DNA of 64,000 bases from the NCBI RefSeq assembly GCF_030410135.1, contig NZ_JAUGQQ010000001.1:62001-126000 (forward strand). The letters are read 5' to 3'. The DNA is from Aequorivita aurantiaca (lineage in GTDB: Bacteria > Bacteroidota > Bacteroidia > Flavobacteriales > Flavobacteriaceae). The notes beneath the pieces are model-generated. The model was not told where the DNA came from. It was given only the letters and a program-made list of their open reading frames with translations, and did no database searches. Made by a program: the position numbers and the translations under genes. The stretch's first letter is position 1; every line of letters begins with the position of its first letter. This document shows, one piece after another, positions 51,091 through 61,333 of the stretch.

Positions 51091-52938
51091 ATGTGTGGAA
51101 TAGTAGGCTATATTGGCAAAAGAGAAGCATACCCAATCATCCTTAACGGTTTAAAACGTTTGGAATACCGAGGTTATGACAGTGCAGGAATTGCACTTTT
51201 TGACGGAACCGACATCCAACTGTGCAAAACAAAAGGCAAGGTTGCAAGTCTTGAGGAAAAAGCCGAAAAGGAAATAACCCGAAAAGGAAATCTTGGAATT
51301 GGCCACACCCGTTGGGCAACCCACGGAGTTCCGAATGATGTTAACAGCCATCCGCATTATTCAAATAGCGGTGATTTGGTAATTATCCACAATGGGATTA
51401 TAGAAAATTACGATTCGCTAAAAAAAGAATTGAAAAACCGCGGTTACACATTTACCTCCGATACCGATACCGAGGTTTTGGTAAACCTAATTGAAGACAT
51501 TCAAAAAAACGAAAATGTAAAACTTGGAAAAGCAGTTCAAATTGCATTAAACCAAGTTGTGGGCGCCTACGCAATTGCACTTTTTGACAGAAAAAAACCC
51601 GATGAAATTATAGTTGCAAAACTGGGTAGCCCATTGGCCATTGGTATTGGAAAGGATGAATTCTTCGTTGCCAGTGATGCCTCGCCTTTTATAGAATTTA
51701 CGAACAATGCCATCTATTTGGAAGATGAGGAAATGGCCATAATCCGCCTCGGAAGAGACGTAAAGGTTCGCAAAATTAAAGACGATAAATTGGTTGCACC
51801 TTACATTCAAGAACTTCAGCTTAATCTTGAGCAGATTGAAAAAGGCGGTTACGATCATTTTATGCTGAAAGAAATCCATGAACAGCCAGCAGTTATAAAA
51901 GACACCTATCGCGGACGTCTTCTCGCAGAAAAAGGCATCGTAAAACTAGGTGGGCTTGAAGATTATATTGAAAAATTTATCAATGCAGATCGCATTATCA
52001 TTGTGGCCTGCGGCACCTCATGGCACGCCGGTTTGGTGGCTGAATATATTTTCGAGGATTTGGTTCGAATTCCCGTTGAGGTGGAATACGCTTCCGAATT
52101 CCGATATCGAAACCCAATAATTTCCGAAAAAGATGTTGTAATCGCTATTTCACAGAGCGGCGAAACTGCAGATACACTTGCGGCAATTAAACTTGCCAAA
52201 TCTAAGGGTGCCTTTGTTTATGGCGTTTGTAATGTTGTGGGTTCCACAATTTCCCGCGAAACCCATAGCGGCACTTATACCCACGCCGGACCGGAAATTG
52301 GCGTAGCTTCCACAAAAGCCTTTACTACGCAAATTACTGTGTTAGCAATGATTGCCCTTCGTTTGGCGAAAGCCAAAGGAACGATAAGCCAAAGAGATTT
52401 TATGCTGTATTTGCGCGAATTGGAACTTATTCCAAGCCACGTAGAAGAAGCTCTTAAAACGGAGGAGAAAATAAAAGAAATTGCTTCAGTCTTCAAGGAT
52501 GTTCGCAATTTTCTTTATTTGGGAAGAGGCTACAATTTCCCTGTAGCCCTGGAAGGGGCGTTGAAATTAAAAGAAATCTCATACATCCACGCAGAAGGTT
52601 ATCCCGCCGCCGAAATGAAACACGGCCCAATAGCGCTAATTGATGAACAGATGCCCGTAGTGGTAATCGCCATTAAAAGCGACCATTACGATAAAGTAGT
52701 AAGCAATATTCAAGAAATTAAGGCACGAAAAGGTAAGATTATAGCCGTAGTTTCCGAAGGCGATACAGCCGTTCGCGAAATGGCAGATTATGTTATGGAA
52801 GTTCCGCACACACCGGAGACCCTATCGCCATTGGTAACCACTATTCCGCTACAACTACTTTCATACCACATTGCCGTTATGCTCGGCAGAAATGTGGACC
52901 AACCGCGTAATTTGGCAAAATCTGTAACCGTAGAATAA
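51091..52938 (+). CDS. glmS: Glutamine-fructose-6-phosphate aminotransferase (isomerizing)
   Basis: 615 residues. N-terminal glutaminase with Cys2 nucleophile (MCGIVGYIG), GIGHTRWATHG and HNGIIENYD; two SIS domains (CGTSWHAGLVAEY, SQSGETADTLAA; GRGYNFPVALEGALKLKEISY) and the C-terminal AKSVTVE. First committed step to UDP-GlcNAc for peptidoglycan and lipopolysaccharide. No glmS ribozyme is visible upstream; the upstream gene ends nine bases away. Confidence 0.98.
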   Translation: MCGIVGYIGKREAYPIILNGLKRLEYRGYDSAGIALFDGTDIQLCKTKGKVASLEEKAEKEITRKGNLGIGHTRWATHGVPNDVNSHPHYSNSGDLVIIHNGIIENYDSLKKELKNRGYTFTSDTDTEVLVNLIEDIQKNENVKLGKAVQIALNQVVGAYAIALFDRKKPDEIIVAKLGSPLAIGIGKDEFFVASDASPFIEFTNNAIYLEDEEMAIIRLGRDVKVRKIKDDKLVAPYIQELQLNLEQIEKGGYDHFMLKEIHEQPAVIKDTYRGRLLAEKGIVKLGGLEDYIEKFINADRIIIVACGTSWHAGLVAEYIFEDLVRIPVEVEYASEFRYRNPIISEKDVVIAISQSGETADTLAAIKLAKSKGAFVYGVCNVVGSTISRETHSGTYTHAGPEIGVASTKAFTTQITVLAMIALRLAKAKGTISQRDFMLYLRELELIPSHVEEALKTEEKIKEIASVFKDVRNFLYLGRGYNFPVALEGALKLKEISYIHAEGYPAAEMKHGPIALIDEQMPVVVIAIKSDHYDKVVSNIQEIKARKGKIIAVVSEGDTAVREMADYVMEVPHTPETLSPLVTTIPLQLLSYHIAVMLGRNVDQPRNLAKSVTVE

Positions 52939-52941
52939 ATT

Positions 52942-53124
52942 CTATCGTATACAGTTTTTCTTGTTTCTTTTGGCAAAATCAGTCAGAAAACAATGTATAA
53001 TTGTGTGAGCTAAAATAATTCCGAAGAACAGATAGTTGAAATTAGTGTGTCCGCTAAACAATGCCGCAGAACCAATTAACATTCCAGCCCACACCAGGGC
53101 ATTAATGATGATTATTTTTTTCAT
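52942..53124 (-). CDS. Small two-helix membrane protein
   Basis: 60 residues: two hydrophobic helices (IIIINALVWAGMLIGSAALF and FNYLFFGIILAHTIIHCFL) and a basic tail (AKRNKKNCIR). It is convergent with glmS with a three-base gap. No family recognised, but the composition is clearly membrane-like. Confidence 0.6.
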   Translation of the reverse strand: MKKIIIINALVWAGMLIGSAALFSGHTNFNYLFFGIILAHTIIHCFLTDFAKRNKKNCIR

Positions 53125-53171
53125 AAGCTATAAGTAAATCTTTTAATTCAATTGTTACAAATTCTTTCAAG

Positions 53172-53189
53172 TAGTTTAAATTTAAACTA
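53172..53189. promoter_or_regulatory. 18-bp perfect palindrome at the start codon
   Basis: TAGTTTAAATTTAAACTA, whose last base is the A of the ATG of the sulfotransferase-like gene. It could be an operator or a simple AT-rich hairpin. Confidence 0.35.
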
Positions 53190-53917
53190 TGAAAGTAATT
53201 AACCTCATTTCCGGCCCGCGAAATCTTTCCACGGCCCTAATGTATTCCTTCGCGCAGCGCAGTGATGTTACAGTTTTGGATGAACCATTTTATGGTTACT
53301 ATCTTCAAAATGCCTCTTTGGAAAATGAGCATCCTTCCCAAAAGGAAATTCTCAAATCCATGGAATTGAAAGAAGAAAAGATAATCGAGAACATTAATTC
53401 TCTTTCGGAAAAAAAACTCATTTTTATAAAAGGAATGGCGCACCATTATTTGACCGAGACACCCGAATTTATTTTGAATTGGGAAAATGTGATTTTAATC
53501 CGCCATCCAAAAAAGTTGATCGCTTCCTTTTCAAAAGTTATCCACTCGCCCACATTAAACGATATCGGCATCAAAAAAGCTTCGGAACTTTTTCTTTTTC
53601 TGAAAAAAAACGGAAAAACGCCCATTGTCATTGACAGTGACGAACTTTTGAAAAACCCCAAAATTTATCTCAATAAACTTTGTGATTTACTAAACATTCC
53701 TTTTTCTGAAAAAATGCTTCAATGGAAAAAAGGTGGAATTCCCGAAGATGGCATTTGGGCAAAACATTGGTATAAAAACGTACATAATTCAGAAGGGTTT
53801 GCAGTACAAAAAAGTAGCTCGGCGCCATTGCCAAAACATTTAGAGCCATTACTAAATGAGGCGCTGCCTTATTATGAAACTTTAAAAAATAATATTCTCA
53901 AAAATAATTCCGATTGA
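53189..53917 (+). CDS. Sulfotransferase-like protein
   Basis: 242 residues. N-terminal NLISGPRNLSTALMYSFAQR is a PAPS-binding-type loop (phosphosulfate-binding SGxRxxS/T), and VILIRHPKKLIASFSKV fits the second PAPS motif. The family is broad and substrates vary. The next gene, a class IV aminotransferase, starts 81 bases on, and the pair may be functionally linked. Confidence 0.75.
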   Translation: MKVINLISGPRNLSTALMYSFAQRSDVTVLDEPFYGYYLQNASLENEHPSQKEILKSMELKEEKIIENINSLSEKKLIFIKGMAHHYLTETPEFILNWENVILIRHPKKLIASFSKVIHSPTLNDIGIKKASELFLFLKKNGKTPIVIDSDELLKNPKIYLNKLCDLLNIPFSEKMLQWKKGGIPEDGIWAKHWYKNVHNSEGFAVQKSSSAPLPKHLEPLLNEALPYYETLKNNILKNNSD

Positions 53918-53961
53918 ATAATAGATTTTCTGTCTGTTCACGAACCATCCAAAAACAATAA

Positions 53962-53994
53962 ACTTTTAGCCTTAAGCTTTTAACTTTAAACTCA
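53962..53994. repeat. Heptamer-type repeat (AGCCTTA AGCTTTT AACTTTA AACTCAA)
   Basis: Four 7-base units with an A-R-C-T-T core just before the class IV aminotransferase start. Confidence 0.4.
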
Positions 53995-53998
53995 AAAA

Positions 53999-54892
53999 AT
54001 GCTTCAAAAATCCAATCCAAAAAACGACAACATCCAAGTTTTTATAAAAGATAGACTATTCGCGCGCAGCGAAGCAAAAGTTTCGGTTTTCGACAGTTCC
54101 GTGCAAGGCGGAGATGCGGTATGGGAAGGGTTGCGGGTGTATCCCGAAGGGGTGGTTTGTTTGGATAAACACTTAACCCGTTTACAGGAATCGGCTAAAA
54201 CCTTGATGTTCGCAGATATTCCTTCCAAAGAATTCATCAAAAACGCAATAAAACAAACCCTCGATGCCAACGGAATGACGGACGACACGCACATCCGTTT
54301 AACATTGACGCGAGGCGAAAAAATAACCAGCGGCATGGACCCGCGGTTAAACCAAAACGGGTCATGCCTAATTGTTTTGTCAGAATGGAAACCATTGGTT
54401 TACGATAACAATCAGGGTATAAAAGTGATAAGCACCAGCCAACGCCGTAACTCACCACAATTTTTGGACAGTAAAATACACCACAACAATCTGCTTAATA
54501 ATATTATCGCAAAAATACAGGCGAATGTCGCAGGAAAAGATGCCGGATTAATGCTGGACGATCGCGGTTTTGTTGCAGAATTGAATGGCAGCAATCTCTT
54601 TATGGTGAAAAATGGAAAAGTTTTTACGCCTTTCGGTCACGCATGTTTGCCTGGAATTACACGCAATTCAGTGATTAAAATGTGTCTAAAAAATGATATT
54701 GAAATTTCTGAAGAAGACATCACACTTTCACAATTTTATAATGCTGACGGGGTTTTTGCCACAGGCACGATGGGTGAGCTCACGCCAATTGTTGAAATTG
54801 ACGGGCGCAGTATTTCCAAAAACAATTCACTTCAGATAAAAATAATCGAGCTGTTCAAAACAGAAGTTCGAAACTTATGTGAAAAAATTTGA
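53999..54892 (+). CDS. Class IV aminotransferase (branched-chain aminotransferase-like)
   Basis: 297 residues. Fold-type IV PLP enzyme: VQGGDAVWEGLRVY, PLP-lysine candidate Lys159 (FLDSKIHHNNLLNN), Glu194 in FVAELNGSNLFMV and ATGTMGELTPIVEIDGR. It resembles branched-chain or D-amino-acid aminotransferases; the substrate is not fixed by motifs I can see. Confidence 0.88.
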   Translation: MLQKSNPKNDNIQVFIKDRLFARSEAKVSVFDSSVQGGDAVWEGLRVYPEGVVCLDKHLTRLQESAKTLMFADIPSKEFIKNAIKQTLDANGMTDDTHIRLTLTRGEKITSGMDPRLNQNGSCLIVLSEWKPLVYDNNQGIKVISTSQRRNSPQFLDSKIHHNNLLNNIIAKIQANVAGKDAGLMLDDRGFVAELNGSNLFMVKNGKVFTPFGHACLPGITRNSVIKMCLKNDIEISEEDITLSQFYNADGVFATGTMGELTPIVEIDGRSISKNNSLQIKIIELFKTEVRNLCEKI

Positions 54893-54967
54893 TTTAAATG
54901 GAATCTCAAACATAGAGGAAAAAGGCTATATGTTTCAACAAATAAGGTCAATTCAGCTCTACAAGTA

Positions 54968-55019
54968 AGTCTGAACTTGTCAAAGATCTAGCTGCACTTG
55001 GACAAGCTAAAGTGTGACA
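54968..55019. repeat. Degenerate inverted repeat of the CTTGTCnAAG / CTTnGACAAG type
   Basis: AGTCTGAACTTGTCAAAGAT faces CTTGGACAAGCTAAAGTGTG, a decayed version of a palindrome that I recognise as common in flavobacterial intergenic DNA. It lies in the 295-base gap between the aminotransferase and atpD, whose remainder shows AT-rich DNA and the atpD promoter. Confidence 0.55.
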
Positions 55020-55094
55020 AATCCCTTTCAAATAGAAATCGGAAAATTATTAAATTCAACAAGGCAAAAAACTCCATTTTTTTAAAGTTTGAGG

Positions 55095-55126
55095 TTGCAA
55101 ATTTCATTCAGAAAAAACTATCTTTG
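55095..55126 (+). promoter_or_regulatory. atpD promoter (TTG - 21 bp - TATCTTTG)
   Basis: -33 TTG at 55095-55097 and exact -7 element TATCTTTG at 55119-55126 with 21 bases between. It predicts a leader of about 55 bases; the leader contains AGGGGTG-loop-CGCCCTT, a weak hairpin. Confidence 0.75.
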
Positions 55127-55172
55127 CACCGTTCAAAACAGGGGTGGTTTTTTCGCCCTTAGTTAACTATAA

Positions 55173-56693
<1,521 letters not shown>

Positions 56694-56698
56694 ATACG

Positions 56699-56760
56699 TT
56701 CAGAGTTATGAGTTATGAGTTCAGAGTGGCTCATAACTCATAACCCCTAACTCCTAACTA
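56699..56760. repeat. Heptamer-repeat hairpin between atpD and atpC
   Basis: TTCAGAGTTATGAGTTATGAG and its facing arm CTCATAACTCATAACCCCTAA form a stem of 7-base units with a GAGTT core. It uses the same unit as the P3 arm of the TPP riboswitch at 13037-13101. It fills the whole gap between the two ATP synthase genes. Confidence 0.75.
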
Positions 56761-56769
56761 TCAAAAAAA

Positions 56770-57045
56770 ATGTACTTAGAAATAGTAACCCCAGAAGCAT
56801 CCTTAGTTTCCGGTCAAGTGGAAAGCGTAACTGTTCCAGGTGTTGAAGGCGAATTCCAAATGCTGAATAACCACGCGCCTATTGTTTCCGTTTTGCAGGA
56901 AGGAAAGGTAAAATTCAAAGGCAACCCTACTATTGCGGAAGCTTTTAAGAATAAATTCACCCAAGAAAATGGAAGTTGGGTTTTGCATATTTCCGGCGGG
57001 ACCGTTGAGTGCAATAACAATCGGGTAATGGTTTTGGCAGACTAA
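56770..57045 (+). CDS. atpC: F1Fo ATP synthase subunit epsilon (short form)
   Basis: 91 residues, only the N-terminal beta-sandwich (LEIVTPEASLVSGQVESVTVPG, GEFQMLNNHAPIVSVL). The C-terminal helical hairpin that inhibits the enzyme in many bacteria is missing, as is common in this phylum. A terminator follows at 57069-57103. Confidence 0.95.
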   Translation: MYLEIVTPEASLVSGQVESVTVPGVEGEFQMLNNHAPIVSVLQEGKVKFKGNPTIAEAFKNKFTQENGSWVLHISGGTVECNNNRVMVLAD

Positions 57046-57068
57046 TTGTTGAAAAGAGATATAAAATC

Positions 57069-57103
57069 AAATCCCAAATTCCACATGGAGTTTGGGATTT
57101 TTC
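57069..57103 (+). terminator. atpC terminator
   Basis: AAATCCCAAA / TTTGGGATTT stem with a 12-base loop and T-run, 24 bases after the stop codon. Confidence 0.88.
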
Positions 57104-57159
57104 CATTTTAAAAGCTTAAAGTTATATTAATAGGATTACAACTTTCGCAGGCAGATTTG

Positions 57160-57167
57160 TAAATTTG
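57160..57167 (+). promoter_or_regulatory. -7 promoter element TAAATTTG
   Basis: Exact consensus ending seven bases before the ATG at 57175 of the cupin-like gene; another possible leaderless promoter. Confidence 0.4.
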
Positions 57168-57174
57168 CCCGTTG

Positions 57175-58038
57175 ATGAAAACTATGCAACTACAGCAAAT
57201 AGATAGGGTAAAAACCATTACCAAAGAAGATTTTCTAGAAAAATATTTCAAACCCCAAAAACCTGTTGTTATTGAAAGGTTTATTGAGGATTGGCCTGCA
57301 TTTACCAAGTGGAATCTCGATTATATGGCGGATGTGGCTGGCGATAAAATGGTGCCCCTTTACGACAATCGCCCCGTTAGCCATAAGGACGGTTTCAATG
57401 AACCGCACGCCAAAATGAAAATGCGGGATTACATCGAGCTACTTAAAAAAGAACCCACTAAATACCGCATTTTTCTTTGGAATATTTTAAAGGAAGTGCC
57501 TCAACTGCAAAAGGATTTTTCATACCCTGATTTTGGCCTTAAACTAATGAAAGGCCTGCCAATGCTTTTTTTCGGAGGAAAGGACTCGTACACGTTTATG
57601 CACTACGATATTGATTTGGCAAATATCTTCCATTTTCATTTTGAAGGTAAAAAGGAAGTAATTCTTTTTGACCAGAAACAGAACGATTACCTCTACAAAA
57701 TTCCTCATTCGCTGATTACGCGAGAGGATATTGATTTTCATAATCCAGATTTCGACAAATGGCCAGCCCTTAAAAAAGCAAATGGTTATATTGCAAATTT
57801 GGAACACGGGAACGTTTTGTACATGCCAGAGGGCTATTGGCATTATATGCGCTACATCACTCCCGGATTTTCCATGAGCCTCCGCGCCATTGCCCGGAAC
57901 CCAAAAAATTTGGCGAAAGCCGTTTACAATATTGTGATTATGCGCTATTTTGACCAAATGATGCGAAAGTTGAAAGGCCAAAAATGGATTGATTGGAAAA
58001 ACGAACAAGCAATCGTCCGCACAAACAAAGTGCTGTAA
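57175..58038 (+). CDS. JmjC/cupin-like Fe(II)/2-oxoglutarate oxygenase family protein
   Basis: 287 residues from the ATG at 57175. Cupin_8/JmjC-type barrel with the 2-His-1-Asp facial triad His143, Asp145 (FMHYDIDLA) and His223 (MPEGYWHYMRY). Typical opening PVVIERFIEDWPAFTKWN. Known members hydroxylate proteins (ribosomal proteins, transcription factors) or tRNA; the target here is unknown. Confidence 0.85.
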   Translation: MKTMQLQQIDRVKTITKEDFLEKYFKPQKPVVIERFIEDWPAFTKWNLDYMADVAGDKMVPLYDNRPVSHKDGFNEPHAKMKMRDYIELLKKEPTKYRIFLWNILKEVPQLQKDFSYPDFGLKLMKGLPMLFFGGKDSYTFMHYDIDLANIFHFHFEGKKEVILFDQKQNDYLYKIPHSLITREDIDFHNPDFDKWPALKKANGYIANLEHGNVLYMPEGYWHYMRYITPGFSMSLRAIARNPKNLAKAVYNIVIMRYFDQMMRKLKGQKWIDWKNEQAIVRTNKVL

Positions 58039-58060
58039 TTCCCCGCGAAGGCGGTAATCT
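58037..58060. repeat. Short palindrome after the cupin gene
   Basis: AATTCCCCGCGAAGGCGGTAATCT; it overlaps the TAA stop, and is a close copy of the ahcY element at 24043-24063. Confidence 0.65.
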
Positions 58061-58141
58061 GTCGAACTTTGTTACGCATTAGTTCTTATGACATTCAATT
58101 TAATTATCTTTCCCTATTATTTTTTTTAAATTTTAAAAAGA

Positions 58142-58657
58142 ATGAAGACATTCCTAACATTTATAGCCCTCCTTTGTTTTCAGCTAACTTTTGCGCAAGC
58201 CTTTTCTGGGCAGGGCGATGTGAAATTCCAGATTGGCGCCAATTTCCAAAACAACGGCACCGGAATTATGGGAAGTCTGGATTTTGGAATTGGCGAAAAT
58301 ATTTCGCTTGGCGTGGCCTCTGCCTATTTATTGGGAATTGACAAAATAACAAACGAAGAGGGCGACGAGGAGCCATTCGCCGCATTCGAGGACCGGTTCG
58401 ATTTTCGCGCGCGGTTCAATGCCAACCTTGGCAATGTGATAAACGTAGATGAAAACTTTGATGTTTATCCCGGACTTTACGCCAGTTTGAAAAACTTCGG
58501 CGGCCATTTGGGGGCGCGGTACTTTTTTACCAGCGGTTTTGGTGTGTTTACAGAAGTGAATATCCCAATTTCAAAATACAATACTGACGTTCTGAGTCCT
58601 GCGGAAAAACTTCATAATCAGGTTTCGGTTAATGTTGGGGCTTCTTTTAATATTTAA
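58142..58657 (+). CDS. Small outer-membrane beta-barrel protein (DUF6646-like)
   Basis: 171 residues with a signal peptide (TFLTFIALLCFQLTFAQA). The mature part is short alternating strands (DVKFQIGANFQNNGTGIMG, GGHLGARYFFTSGFGVFTEV) ending VGASFNI, as in an eight-stranded barrel. Similar flavobacterial proteins are classed as DUF6646. Function unknown. Confidence 0.75.
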   Translation: MKTFLTFIALLCFQLTFAQAFSGQGDVKFQIGANFQNNGTGIMGSLDFGIGENISLGVASAYLLGIDKITNEEGDEEPFAAFEDRFDFRARFNANLGNVINVDENFDVYPGLYASLKNFGGHLGARYFFTSGFGVFTEVNIPISKYNTDVLSPAEKLHNQVSVNVGASFNI

Positions 58658-58734
58658 AAATTTCAAAAATATTTTTGAACAGGTATTTAAATAATCTCGA
58701 AATTTTTAAAGGCAAGTTGCAAACTGAAATCGAA

Positions 58735-59205
58735 TTAAATTCCATTCACTTTTTCATAAACCAACTCACTCTCCCATCCCCGATAAAAAAGATAATCGGC
58801 AAGTTTCTTCCTCTTTTTCTGAAGATTTTTTTCTGAAGCCAATTGCTGCATTCGCTTTTCAGCCAAAGCTTCAAAAGTTTTAAAATATTCCGAATCGGGT
58901 ATTTCCTTTAATGCAATTTGAATATTGTATTTAGAGATTTCGCGCTGTTTTAGCTCATTCACTATTCTATTTTTGCCCCATTTTTTCGTTCTAAATTTTC
59001 CTCGTGCAAAAGCCTGGGCAAAACGAGTTTCATTTAAAAAATTGTGCCGCAGCAAATGATCAATTATTTGGTCAACTGCCACGGGAATCATCCGCATTTC
59101 ATACAATTTTTGGTGCACTTCCTTGTGGCAACGCTCTTGGTATGCACAATAGCGTTCCATGCGTTTTTTGGCTTCATCAACTGTGTATATTTTGTAAGTA
59201 TTCAA
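58735..59205 (-). CDS. recX: Regulatory protein RecX
   Basis: 156 residues of three-helix repeats: RMERYCAYQERCHKEVHQKL, NFLNETRFAQAFARGKF, KWGKNRIVNELKQREIS, and YLFYRGWESELVYEKV at the end. RecX modulates RecA filaments. RecA itself is not in the window. Confidence 0.93.
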   Translation of the reverse strand: MNTYKIYTVDEAKKRMERYCAYQERCHKEVHQKLYEMRMIPVAVDQIIDHLLRHNFLNETRFAQAFARGKFRTKKWGKNRIVNELKQREISKYNIQIALKEIPDSEYFKTFEALAEKRMQQLASEKNLQKKRKKLADYLFYRGWESELVYEKVNGI

Positions 59206-59364
59206 AGTGCGGATTTAATTGTTCGGTGAAGATAAAACATTTTATTTCCGCATAAAAGAACCACGAACCACGACCGCTGTGCTAAAAGAATCAAAACTTC
59301 AAATTAAAAACCAAGACAAGAGTAAAAAAATTCGTTCCTTTTACGAGGGTCTGGGGGTGGGCCA

Positions 59365-59404
59365 TAAAAAAACCCCTTTCGAAGTAATCCTTCAAAAGGG
59401 GTTT
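59365..59404 (-). terminator. RNase G gene terminator
   Basis: AAACCCCTTT / AAAGGGGTTT stem (59370-59379 with 59395-59404) and a T-run on the minus strand, just past the stop at 59408. Confidence 0.88.
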
Positions 59405-59407
59405 AGG

Positions 59408-60967
59408 TTATTTTATCAATCCACCATCTTTGTCGTGGAAGTGATATTCGAGATATGTATAAGCATCCCGAGGTTGAATTTTGACCCATTTTTTGTGCTC
59501 CAAAAACCATTTGGTACGCACGCTTGGGAATCCTTTTGTGAGAAACGCGGCTATAAAAGGATGCGTGTTCAGCGTTATCTTTTTATAGTCCTTTGTGAAA
59601 AGGCGTTTCACCTCTTCATTAATCCTATTGATTACGATAATGGGCGCTTCAATTTCGCCATTTTCATCGCCTCCACTTCCATTGGAGTTTGGATCTTCTT
59701 CCCTCGTTTTGATGTTCATTTCAGGCCTAACTCGCTGGCGGGTAATCTGGATCAACCCAAATTTACTTGGGGGCAGTATTTTGTGTTTTGCCCTATCGTC
59801 CTTCATTTCATCGCGAAGGTGATTGTAGAGCTGTTTCCGATGATTGGCGTTTGCCAAATCAATAAAATCGATTACAATAATTCCGCCCATATCGCGCAAC
59901 CTTAGTTGCCTTGCCACCTCGGTGGCTGCAATCATGTTCACTTCCAGCGCTGTGCCTTCCTGTGTTTTTTGCTTATTGCTACGGTTACCGCTGTTCACGT
60001 CTATCACGTGCATGGCTTCTGTGTGTTCAATTACTAAATAAGCGCCTTTGCTACCTGATACTGTCTTTCCGAAGGAAGTTTTAATCTGCCGTTCAATCCC
60101 GAATTTTTCAAAAATCGGAACATTGGAATCATAGAACTTTACGATATTTTCCTTTTTCGGTGCAATTTCCTGCACATAGTCTTTTATTTGCAAATAAAGG
60201 GTTTCATCGTCAATATGTATTGCAGAGAAAGAATCATTGAACATATCACGGATGATGGATGCACCCCGGTTTAATTCGCTAAGCACCTTTGATGGGTGAT
60301 GCGCCCCTTGTAGCTTCTTACACATCGCCGTCCAGCGTTCGGTAAGGTTCTGTAAATCTTTGTCCAGTTCTGCTACTTTTTTGCCCTCGGCTACGGTTCT
60401 GATTATTACGCCAAATCCTTTAGGCTTTATGCTCGTTATCAAGCGTTTTAGCCTATCTTTTTCTTCGTTGCTTTCAATTTTTTGCGAAACTGAAACGCGG
60501 TCAGAAAATGGTACCAGCACAATATATCTTCCGGCTATTGAAAGCTCGGAACTGATGCGCGGTCCCTTGGTGGATATGGGTTCTTTTACAATTTGAACCA
60601 AGATGGATTGATTGGTTTTCAGGGCATCATTTAAGTTGCCGTGTTTATCAATCTCCTTTTCGAATGGAAAATTATTCAACGAATAATCCTTTAACTTACC
60701 TGAGGCCACATTTTTCACAAATTTTAATTGCGAAAGTACTTTTGGTCCGAGATCGTGATAGTGTAAAAAACCATCTTTCTCATAACCTACATTTACGAAG
60801 GCGGCGTTTAGACCTGGCACTGTTTTACGTATTTTGGCGAGAAAAATGTCGCCTACAGTAAAATTGTTGCCTTCCTCCTCTTTATGGAGCTCTATAAGTT
60901 TTCCATCCTTTAAAAGGGCAAAATCAACTTCTTGTGAACCGGACCTAATAAATAATTCGTAGTTCAC
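59408..60967 (-). CDS. rng: Ribonuclease G/E family protein
   Basis: 519 residues. S1-like RNA-binding region at the N-terminus (VGDIFLAKIRKTVPGLNAAFVNVG), RNase E/G catalytic domain with metal-binding Asp in HVIDVNSGNRS and GGIIVIDFIDLANANHR, and TRQRVRPEMN. The CPxCxGxG zinc-link motif of RNases E and G is missing; an acidic Ser/Gly stretch (EEDPNSNGSGGDENGEIE) occupies its place. Endoribonuclease for rRNA maturation and mRNA decay. Last gene of a HU - basic 30-mer - rng run on the minus strand. Confidence 0.92.
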   Translation of the reverse strand: MNYELFIRSGSQEVDFALLKDGKLIELHKEEEGNNFTVGDIFLAKIRKTVPGLNAAFVNVGYEKDGFLHYHDLGPKVLSQLKFVKNVASGKLKDYSLNNFPFEKEIDKHGNLNDALKTNQSILVQIVKEPISTKGPRISSELSIAGRYIVLVPFSDRVSVSQKIESNEEKDRLKRLITSIKPKGFGVIIRTVAEGKKVAELDKDLQNLTERWTAMCKKLQGAHHPSKVLSELNRGASIIRDMFNDSFSAIHIDDETLYLQIKDYVQEIAPKKENIVKFYDSNVPIFEKFGIERQIKTSFGKTVSGSKGAYLVIEHTEAMHVIDVNSGNRSNKQKTQEGTALEVNMIAATEVARQLRLRDMGGIIVIDFIDLANANHRKQLYNHLRDEMKDDRAKHKILPPSKFGLIQITRQRVRPEMNIKTREEDPNSNGSGGDENGEIEAPIIVINRINEEVKRLFTKDYKKITLNTHPFIAAFLTKGFPSVRTKWFLEHKKWVKIQPRDAYTYLEYHFHDKDGGLIK

Positions 60968-61163
60968 TTTACATTTATTTTGTGGTCCCGGTTTAAAAAC
61001 CGGAACTAATTAAACAATATTTTTTGACAGGTTTTGTGAAAAACCCGGTGAAATTGCAACTACACCATAGACCGGTGTCGCAATTTCAATTTCAAAGAAC
61101 GAAATTTCCTTTGTGTGGAAAAGATGCCAGAAAAGCAACCATTCCGAAACACTTTTAAAACAG

Positions 61164-61190
61164 AAAAAGTAGTTTAGAAAACTACTTTTT
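61164..61190 (-). terminator. Terminator hairpin overlapping the stop codon of the 30-residue gene
   Basis: 12-bp perfect inverted repeat AAAAAGTAGTTT / AAACTACTTTTT with a three-base loop. The TAG stop (61182-61184) is inside the right arm. The region 60968-61163 before rng has short inverted repeats but no gene. Confidence 0.85.
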
Positions 61191-61274
61191 CTTTTTGTGG
61201 CGGTTTGCGCGACGTCTCTTTTTTCGCTTATGGGTCGCTACCTTATGTCTTTTTCTTTTTTTACCGCTTGGCAT
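61182..61274 (-). CDS. 30-residue very basic protein, possible small ribosomal protein
   Basis: Reads MPSGKKRKRHKVATHKRKKR then RRANRHKKKK and TAG; 19 of 30 residues are Lys or Arg and three more are His, with no acidic residue. Composition and length resemble short ribosomal proteins such as THX, and I recall near-identical short proteins in many Bacteroidota. Which ribosomal protein it is, if any, I cannot say. It lies 59 bases after the HU gene, and its stop is inside a terminator. Confidence 0.8.
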   Translation of the reverse strand: MPSGKKRKRHKVATHKRKKRRRANRHKKKK

Positions 61275-61333
61275 ACTGATGATTTTTATTAATGCTCCCT
61301 CCTTAAAAGTTGCGGAATGGAACTGGGTTATTA

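Noticed and set aside
53189-54892. Sulfotransferase plus aminotransferase as part of a biosynthetic cluster
   Set aside because: No carrier protein, synthase or transporter genes are adjacent; only a two-gene association can be supported.
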